64,000 bases of DNA from CAYHVK01 sp964360255 (GTDB lineage: Bacteria; Bdellovibrionota; Bdellovibrionia; Bdellovibrionales; UBA1609): positions 62,001 to 126,000 of the forward strand of contig CAYHVK010000001.1 of NCBI GenBank assembly GCA_964360255.1. The letters run 5' to 3'. The notes beneath the pieces were generated by a model that was given only the letters and a program-made list of their open reading frames with translations, did not search any database and was not told where the DNA came from. A program made the position numbers and the translations under genes. Shown here in pieces: positions 59,291 through 64,000 of this stretch; within the stretch, counting starts at the first letter, position 1; every line of letters begins with the position of its first letter.

Positions 59291-60097
59291 TCAGTGTTTT
59301 GACAACACGTTTTGCAACGCCTTATACCGACGTTGAACGCCAGCACTTTTTCGGCTAGCTTCACGCAGTTGAGCGAGAAGATCGCTGAACTGAGATCTGT
59401 TCTCTTGAGTCAGAAAGCCTGGGAGCTTTTCAATAGCTTCAATGGCAGCTTGATCATTCACACCTAAACCAATTTGCTGAACGAACGCAGCTGTTACGCG
59501 AGTCTTGTAGGCTGGATTATTTTTGTAACGCTCAAGAGACTGTAGGCCGGCATTTACCACTCCCACGTCGAAAGCATCTTCAGTTGTCTGCGCCACAAGG
59601 TCTAGATTGTATTCTGAAATCGGAAACATTTCTAAAAGCTGCAAACCTACCACCTGCATATCAGGCGTGGCATCTGTGAGCATCAGCTGCGCTGAAGCTT
59701 CATGTTCTGGCGCGAGCCTCGATGGATCATTTTTAATTTCTTCATAGAGAGCTGTCATTTCACTGAGCATTTGGCTGCGCACTTCACTTAAGTAAAGATC
59801 GCCATCTAGAGATGGGAATCCTTCACATGGCTTTGGACCTTCGAGGCAATTACGATAATAAATATAACGAGCTGAGAGCTCAGGCTTGCTGCTATCTGCA
59901 ATTTCTTCTTTAGTCGCCTCGCTCACTGGCATGCTGTCAGCTTGTGCTTGATTTTTTTTGCTCAGCTGTCTGAGCTCGCGATTCAAAAAACCGAAAATGC
60001 CAGCATCGCCTGAGGCGCGAAGTCCCGCCACTCCATAAACCATGATGGCAAGACCTGCGACTGCAAAGATTAGAAGTCTAAGACTTTTTGATTGCAC
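59291..60097 (-). CDS. Membrane-anchored helical-repeat protein, unknown function
   Basis: 268 residues from GTG 60097. One N-terminal membrane helix (LRLLIFAVAGLAIMVYGVAG), a short linker, then a helical domain (about 90-268) with repeat-like segments (ATPDMQVVGLQLLEMFPISE; FDVGVVNAGLQSLERYKNNP; DQAAIEAIEKLPGFLT) reminiscent of HEAT repeats. It shares one base with the stop of the upstream transglycosylase-like gene (TAGTG), so the pair is translationally coupled and may act together in the envelope. Confidence 0.65.
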   Translation of the reverse strand: MQSKSLRLLIFAVAGLAIMVYGVAGLRASGDAGIFGFLNRELRQLSKKNQAQADSMPVSEATKEEIADSSKPELSARYIYYRNCLEGPKPCEGFPSLDGDLYLSEVRSQMLSEMTALYEEIKNDPSRLAPEHEASAQLMLTDATPDMQVVGLQLLEMFPISEYNLDLVAQTTEDAFDVGVVNAGLQSLERYKNNPAYKTRVTAAFVQQIGLGVNDQAAIEAIEKLPGFLTQENRSQFSDLLAQLREASRKSAGVQRRYKALQNVLSKH

Positions 60098-61665
60098 TAA
60101 AATGCACCCCAGCCCTCTTGGCGGATATTATTTTTATAATATTCAAAACGGTACCAAACTTCTTTACGGCCTGGGCGAACTTCGAATCCTAAAACTTTAG
60201 CTTGGACTGGATAGTAAAGAACATCCTGAATACTTGCGATGCTTTCTGGCCAAGAACGAATTCCCTCTGTCGCTGGCCACCAGATCTCGCTGCCAATTGG
60301 TAAAACTTTTTCTGTGAGCATTGGGCATAATGTATCACCATCACCCTCAAGTATTTCAAATAGATCTTTAGCAATTGAACGATCACTAAAATCAAGCGTA
60401 GCAGCTTTAAACTGATTGCCTTCAAACTCTTTACGCCATTCTGGCTGAGCTTGCTGCAAGCATGCAGCGGCCTTTTCATCTTCTACGCAGATATATTTTG
60501 AAAGCTCGTTCGACCAAGTACAGAAACGATCTTCTTGTTCGTTCTTATCTGAATGTATATAAAGCACACCTGGGAGGTTCGACTCTCTTCGCTCAGACAC
60601 CATTAAATCCGCGGCAAATTCTATGCTAGATTTCTTCATGCACATATCACGGCCATCACGCACACATTTTAAATCAAACGGAAACACATAGCGCATTTCA
60701 ATACTGCCATCTGGTTTTGTAACTTTAGCTTTACGTTTTTCACGAGCTATTGGTGGCGATGCGATTTTTGCCCATGGTTTATTCTCAATTGAGTATTTAT
60801 ACCCGTTGTCGTTCTGCTTCCAGATTGTGTCTTGGGTCCAGCGACAGACGCGAGCGGGCCCACCATTATAGACCGAGTACATTGAGCGTGCGGCATTTAC
60901 ATAATTGATGCCGATGTTTTTCTTTTTATTTGCGAAGATCTGATCGCGGCAAACATCTAAGCCTTTATGTGTACCCTTGATGATTTTGCTCCACGTGCCG
61001 TAAGCAAAGCTCATGGCGTACTGAACATTGTGGACGATATCGAAAAAGCCCAACTTGCTACTGCCTGAGTGCACACTGAGCATGATTTGAAACATTCCAA
61101 CAGAGCCGTAAAGTTTTTTACCATCGGCATTCACTTCATACTCAGGGCAAAAATACTTACCGTCTTTAACTTCCCAAGCTTTAGCGCACTTTGCATCGCC
61201 CACCAGAATTTGCATCTTATCGACCAAAGTATCCGGGCGAATATCGAATTGAAAATGAGTCATGAGTGATTCTTGGTAAGACACCGCTAGCATGGCGTTG
61301 ATCCAGCCCTGAAGTTCAGCGGCCGTTACAGTACGCTTCTCGAGTGCTGCACGCTCTTTGTAGTAATCGGTTGCCACTTGTTCGAGAAGATCAAGAATGT
61401 AGTCCACGTAAATACGGTTGTAAGAAGTCGGATCAATTGAGCGCAGATATTTTTCGAAATTGAAAACATAGTGTTCGTAATAAGCTAAAGCACGTTTCGT
61501 ATCGCCAATTGGAGTCGCTTTGCAGCTTGTGCCGATCACGCCTGGGCTTGGTGCAAAACTGAAAAACGGTTCGTAGCAGGGCATGGTATTAGGGCTAGCA
61601 TGACTGGCTGCAAAATAAAGGAACGTGAATAGAAATACGAAAAGGACCTTAAAACCTGCTGTCAT
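60097..61665 (-). CDS. Divergent SLT-like (lysozyme-fold) exported protein
   Basis: 522 residues from ATG 61665 (AGGTGG 9 bases upstream), signal peptide FKVLFVFLFTFLYFAASHAS. AVSYQESLMTHFQF with candidate catalytic Glu132, GSVGMFQIMLSVHSGSSKLG, and SMYSVYNGGPARVCRW follow the SLT order E-S, GxxQI, YNGG of lytic transglycosylases, in a longer cysteine-rich setting. A C-terminal 60-residue part rich in Trp and Tyr (GSEIWWPATEG; EVWYRFEYYKNNIRQEGWGA) looks like an SH3-type wall-binding domain. Peptidoglycan cleavage is inferred; no close family recognised. Confidence 0.65.
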   Translation of the reverse strand: MTAGFKVLFVFLFTFLYFAASHASPNTMPCYEPFFSFAPSPGVIGTSCKATPIGDTKRALAYYEHYVFNFEKYLRSIDPTSYNRIYVDYILDLLEQVATDYYKERAALEKRTVTAAELQGWINAMLAVSYQESLMTHFQFDIRPDTLVDKMQILVGDAKCAKAWEVKDGKYFCPEYEVNADGKKLYGSVGMFQIMLSVHSGSSKLGFFDIVHNVQYAMSFAYGTWSKIIKGTHKGLDVCRDQIFANKKKNIGINYVNAARSMYSVYNGGPARVCRWTQDTIWKQNDNGYKYSIENKPWAKIASPPIAREKRKAKVTKPDGSIEMRYVFPFDLKCVRDGRDMCMKKSSIEFAADLMVSERRESNLPGVLYIHSDKNEQEDRFCTWSNELSKYICVEDEKAAACLQQAQPEWRKEFEGNQFKAATLDFSDRSIAKDLFEILEGDGDTLCPMLTEKVLPIGSEIWWPATEGIRSWPESIASIQDVLYYPVQAKVLGFEVRPGRKEVWYRFEYYKNNIRQEGWGAF

Positions 61666-61793
61666 GATGAAATCCACCTGTATTAAAAGCGTAAAGCAAT
61701 CGGATAAGCGAATCAATGCAAGCCGAGTACGGTCTAGGTGACTTATTCAAGTGGATGGGTTAACCTGTATACGTCTAGCAATTGGAGAGAAAA

Positions 61794-62018
61794 ATGGGTT
61801 TATCATTCTGGCATTTAATCATCATTCTTGTAATTGTATTGCTACTATTTGGTCCCAACCGACTCCCGAATCTTGGTAAATCAGTTGGCGAGGCGATTCG
61901 TGGATTTAAAAAAGGCATAGAAGGCGACGAAATCGACGTCACTAAGCGCGAACAAATCAAAAACGCCGACGAGCAAAACGCTCACACACAAAAAGAATCA
62001 GATAAAAACAAAGTTTAG
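61794..62018 (+). CDS. tatA: Twin-arginine translocase subunit TatA
   Basis: Pore-forming component of the Tat system. From ATG 61794 (GGAGAG upstream) 74 residues: short N-terminus MGLSFWHLIIILVIVLLLFG, hinge FGPNRLPNLGKSVGEAI, amphipathic helix RGFKKGIEGDE and an acidic-basic tail. All are typical of TatA. No tatB or tatC lies adjacent, so the rest of the system is elsewhere. Export of cofactor-containing enzymes is the usual use of Tat; the xanthine dehydrogenase here has no Tat signal. Confidence 0.92.
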   Translation: MGLSFWHLIIILVIVLLLFGPNRLPNLGKSVGEAIRGFKKGIEGDEIDVTKREQIKNADEQNAHTQKESDKNKV

Positions 62019-62022
62019 AACC

Positions 62023-62337
62023 TCAGGATATCTTTCTAGTAATTTCAACTTTTAGATTAGGTTTCACAGCGCGAACCATATCTGATAAAGCCAGCGACAA
62101 CCAACCTTCAATAGGTTCCTGAAGTTTTTTAGCTATTTTAGCAACCCTGTCTACACTTGGTAGGCGGCGGCCTTTCTCGAGATCACACAAACTTTGTGGA
62201 CTCATTCCTAGTTTCTTAGCGAAATCTTTCAACGATATTTCATCAGCTAAGCGATAAGCCTCAAGTGTTTCACCAAAAGTAAATGGCCCGTAATCCCTCT
62301 CAAGATCCTCTAGAGTATAGTGTTTTTTAGTATTCAT
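62023..62337 (-). CDS. XRE-family HTH transcription regulator
   Basis: 104 residues. LKDFAKKLGMSPQSLCDLEK, then GRRLPSVDRVAKIAKKL (about 36-72), is a standard Cro/C1-type helix-turn-helix. Such proteins are often HigA-like antitoxins, but no toxin gene is next to it: tatA is on one side and a methyltransferase on the other. A perfect palindrome lies in its own promoter (next entry), so it is probably a self-repressed regulator. Ends 4 bases after tatA's end on the opposite strand. Confidence 0.82.
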   Translation of the reverse strand: MNTKKHYTLEDLERDYGPFTFGETLEAYRLADEISLKDFAKKLGMSPQSLCDLEKGRRLPSVDRVAKIAKKLQEPIEGWLSLALSDMVRAVKPNLKVEITRKIS

Positions 62338-62363
62338 GCTTATTTACCTCTTCCACTGCCCCC

Positions 62364-62392
62364 ATAATACGTCAAATTGACGTATTTATCAA
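62364..62392 (-). promoter_or_regulatory. Promoter of the XRE gene with a 21-bp operator inside it
   Basis: On the minus strand TTGATA (62392-62387), 17-base spacer, TATTAT (62369-62364). Arms AATACGTCAA (62366-62375) and TTGACGTATT (62377-62386) around one A form a perfect 21-bp palindrome that fills the spacer and covers part of the -10. A further half-site CAACGTCAAA begins at 62390. Binding would block RNA polymerase, the usual autorepression layout. Confidence 0.75.
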
Positions 62393-62473
62393 CGTCAAAG
62401 ACTTTAGGAGTGCAAAATACAAACTCTGCACCAGATCAAAACTGTGTATATTAGAGGTGACGGATTGGATAAT

Positions 62474-62491
62474 GTCGGACGATTGTCCGAC
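62474..62491. repeat. Perfect hairpin downstream of the methyltransferase gene
   Basis: GTCGGAC (62474-62480), loop GATT, GTCCGAC (62485-62491). On the plus strand GACTTTTATTT follows; on the minus strand no T-run follows, so it is not a clear terminator for the methyltransferase. Related CGGAC/GTCCG hairpins occur at 46456 and 52634. Confidence 0.5.
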
Positions 62492-62496
62492 GACTT

Positions 62497-63369
62497 TTAT
62501 TTAGCGAAGAACAATGAAGAGCAACCAGACGGCAGTGGCTTCTGCCCCTCTTCTTCAATCAGCATTTCAGCAGAGATAAATTCACCCTTACGGCCTTCAG
62601 TCACCTGACGCAATTGATTCTCAAGTGCGGTCGGAGTATATCCGGGCGAGTGGCATGAAAGTAAAATAAAGCAAAGGTCATCGGCGAAAAGTTTTTCGAG
62701 CTCACGCAAAAATGGCATTAAGTGCTTTTCAATATCCCAGATTTCTTTATTCGGACCGCGGCCATAACTTGGCGGATCCAAAATCAAACCTTGGTATTTG
62801 TTTCCACGACGAACTTCACGCTTCACGAATTCTTGTACATCATCAATCAACCAGCGGATGGGCGCTTTACCTAAGCCAGAGGCTTCGGCATTTTCACGAG
62901 CCCAAGCCACACTGCCTTTTGAGGCATCAACGTGGGTCACTTCGGCTCCACCTTTTGCGCAGAATAAAGATGAGCCACCTGTATATGCAAAAAGATTTAA
63001 TACTTTTAAGGGAGCATCAGGCTTCAGCTTCTTACGAGCAGCCACGATCTCTTGCATCTGCACCCAGTTCTTACGCTGCTCAGGAAAGATTCCTAAGTGA
63101 CCAAAGCTTGTGAGCTTCATTTTGAATTTCACGCCAGAGACATCGATCATCCATGGGTCTTTAATAGCATTGTTTTTAATCTTCCACTCACCGTCGCCAT
63201 CTTTGTAGCGCTCGAAGAGAGCATCGTAGTTCTGCCAGTCTTTCACTGGAAGATCAGTTTCCCAAACTGCAGAGGGAGAAGGGCGAACCAGACGGAAACC
63301 GCCTACATTTTCTAGCTTTTGAAAAGCTCCTGAATCGAGGAGCTCATAAGTTTGTTTATTCTTAGCCAT
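62497..63369 (-). CDS. Class I SAM-dependent methyltransferase, RlmI/RlmK-like
   Basis: 290 residues. The methyltransferase core has VLNLFAYTGGSSLFCAKGGA (SAM loop), VTHVDASKGSVAWARENAEA and the catalytic LDPPSYGRG. These fit the RlmI/RlmK group of 23S rRNA m5C and m7G methyltransferases (PF10672-like). The N-terminal part is shorter than in E. coli RlmI (no PUA domain visible), so the exact target is unknown. Its ATG overlaps the transketolase stop by one base (TAATG). Confidence 0.8.
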   Translation of the reverse strand: MAKNKQTYELLDSGAFQKLENVGGFRLVRPSPSAVWETDLPVKDWQNYDALFERYKDGDGEWKIKNNAIKDPWMIDVSGVKFKMKLTSFGHLGIFPEQRKNWVQMQEIVAARKKLKPDAPLKVLNLFAYTGGSSLFCAKGGAEVTHVDASKGSVAWARENAEASGLGKAPIRWLIDDVQEFVKREVRRGNKYQGLILDPPSYGRGPNKEIWDIEKHLMPFLRELEKLFADDLCFILLSCHSPGYTPTALENQLRQVTEGRKGEFISAEMLIEEEGQKPLPSGCSSLFFAK

Positions 63370-64000
63370 TATGATTTCGCCATTTTGCGAACTTTGTCCG
63401 CGATAGCTTTTGCGTCCATACCGTGTTTTTTATAAAGATCTAAAGCTTTGTACGCGCTCTGACCAAACTCCCCTTTTACACCGAGTGATTGCATTTTAAA
63501 TTGCAAACCGTCTTGTAAAAGAGCGTGGCCAATCATTGCACCCATTCCGCCCGTGAGTTGGTGATCCTCAACAGTGAGAAGAGAGTTCTGAGTTGAACGC
63601 ATCACTGTTCGTAGAGTTGTTAGATCAGGTTTATTAATAATCGATGGATTCACAACAACAACTCCGAGGCCCTCAGCTTCGAGAGTGTAGGCCGCTTCGA
63701 GAGCTTGGTGAAGCAAGGCTCCCATAGCTACGATTGTTGTTACTCCTTTATGCTTTTGTGTGTTGTCGAAAACAACTTGAGCATCACCGAGACGATACTT
63801 GTGACCTGCATCAAGATATCGAGCTGGGAAGTTTTCACGACCTAAGAAGAACACAGTAGAATTCGGAACTTTTCCAGCTTTTCTGTCAGCGGCGAACTGA
63901 TCCACCACTTGAGAAACTAAAGCTTCGGCTTCAGCACTTGCCGTAAGAACGTAAACATCGACATGCGGGATTGATGAGAGCATAGCTAAGTAACCGAGAC
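63369..64000 (-). CDS. Transketolase C-terminal part (continues beyond the window)
   Basis: The frame is open to base 64000, so the gene enters from outside. The visible 210 residues include LGYLAMLSSIPHVDVYVLTA, SIINKPDLTTLRTVMRSTQN and SLLTVEDHQLTGGMGAMIGH, the C-terminal (regulatory) domain of transketolase and pyruvate-dehydrogenase-E1-like proteins. It could be the end of a full transketolase or a stand-alone C-terminal subunit; the window does not decide. Overlaps the methyltransferase start by one base. Confidence 0.8.
   Translation of the reverse strand, partial: LGYLAMLSSIPHVDVYVLTASAEAEALVSQVVDQFAADRKAGKVPNSTVFFLGRENFPARYLDAGHKYRLGDAQVVFDNTQKHKGVTTIVAMGALLHQALEAAYTLEAEGLGVVVVNPSIINKPDLTTLRTVMRSTQNSLLTVEDHQLTGGMGAMIGHALLQDGLQFKMQSLGVKGEFGQSAYKALDLYKKHGMDAKAIADKVRKMAKS

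Noticed and set aside
62023..62497. HigBA-type toxin-antitoxin pair
   Set aside because: Only the antitoxin-like XRE protein is present; the 160 bases upstream hold an operator and a hairpin, not a toxin gene.
1..64000. CRISPR arrays, tRNA or rRNA genes, prophage
   Set aside because: No regularly spaced repeats, cloverleaf sequences, rRNA-like stretches or phage structural genes were seen; small structured RNAs cannot be excluded by eye.

Overview
The window looks like a chromosomal segment of a Bdellovibrio-type predatory bacterium (Bdellovibrionota). This is inferred from two small flagellins, a complete block of late flagellar genes with fliW-csrA, a very high density of small signal-peptide proteins with no recognisable family, two probable lytic transglycosylases, a papain-like secreted protease and a moderate GC content (roughly 45% by eye). 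No rRNA, tRNA, CRISPR array or prophage was recognised.

Layout. (1) 1-5.8 kb: purine degradation. guaD (+) converges on a tightly overlapping minus-strand operon, ydcZ-like transporter, xdhA, xdhB, xdhC. (2) 6.1-11.3 kb: two flagellin genes, each behind a close match to a sigma-28 promoter, flanking a three-gene cluster of secreted proteins of unknown role whose last member looks frameshifted. (3) 11.3-19.3 kb: meaB-like GTPase, a lysine-rich membrane protein, an outer-membrane barrel, rfaE2, an RDD protein, rsmE, prmA and two secreted unknowns. (4) 19.3-29.2 kb: flagellar block read from high to low coordinates, flgF-flgG-flgA-flgH-flgI-flgJ-like-flgM-flgN-flgK-flgL-csrA-fliW. A near-perfect sigma-54 promoter lies just before flgF. 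(5) 29.4-39.5 kb: mltD-like transglycosylase, aspartate kinase, a tyrosine-phosphatase-like protein, secreted proteins, a 45-residue hydrophobic peptide behind a folded leader, recA with pncC, a lipoprotein and pgpA. (6) 39.5-43.9 kb: pilT-recX-alaS, with overlapping genes. (7) 43.9-54.4 kb: secreted proteins including a C1A-like protease, an amino-acid permease with an agmatinase-family enzyme, mutY, a TolB-like lipoprotein, a coiled-coil membrane protein and a two-gene HTTM-like membrane module. (8) 54.4-64 kb: DEAD-box helicase, alpha/beta hydrolase, pcnB-type nucleotidyltransferase, a REP-associated (Y1/HUH) transposase, a second transglycosylase-like protein, tatA, a solitary XRE regulator with a clear operator, a class I methyltransferase and the end of a transketolase cut by the window edge.

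How the parts fit. Flagellar control appears layered: sigma-54 for the rod and ring genes, FlgM holding sigma-28, sigma-28 for the flagellins, and FliW-CsrA acting after transcription. A CsrA-like site precedes csrA itself, and GGA motifs lie in both flagellin leaders. The purine genes would convert guanine to xanthine and on to urate, which would suit a cell consuming prey nucleic acid. Short palindromes of one family (arms AAGGT...ACCTT) sit directly after several stop codons. Two copies 46 kb apart are identical over 17 bp, and a RAYT transposase is present, so a REP-like dispersed repeat is a reasonable hypothesis.
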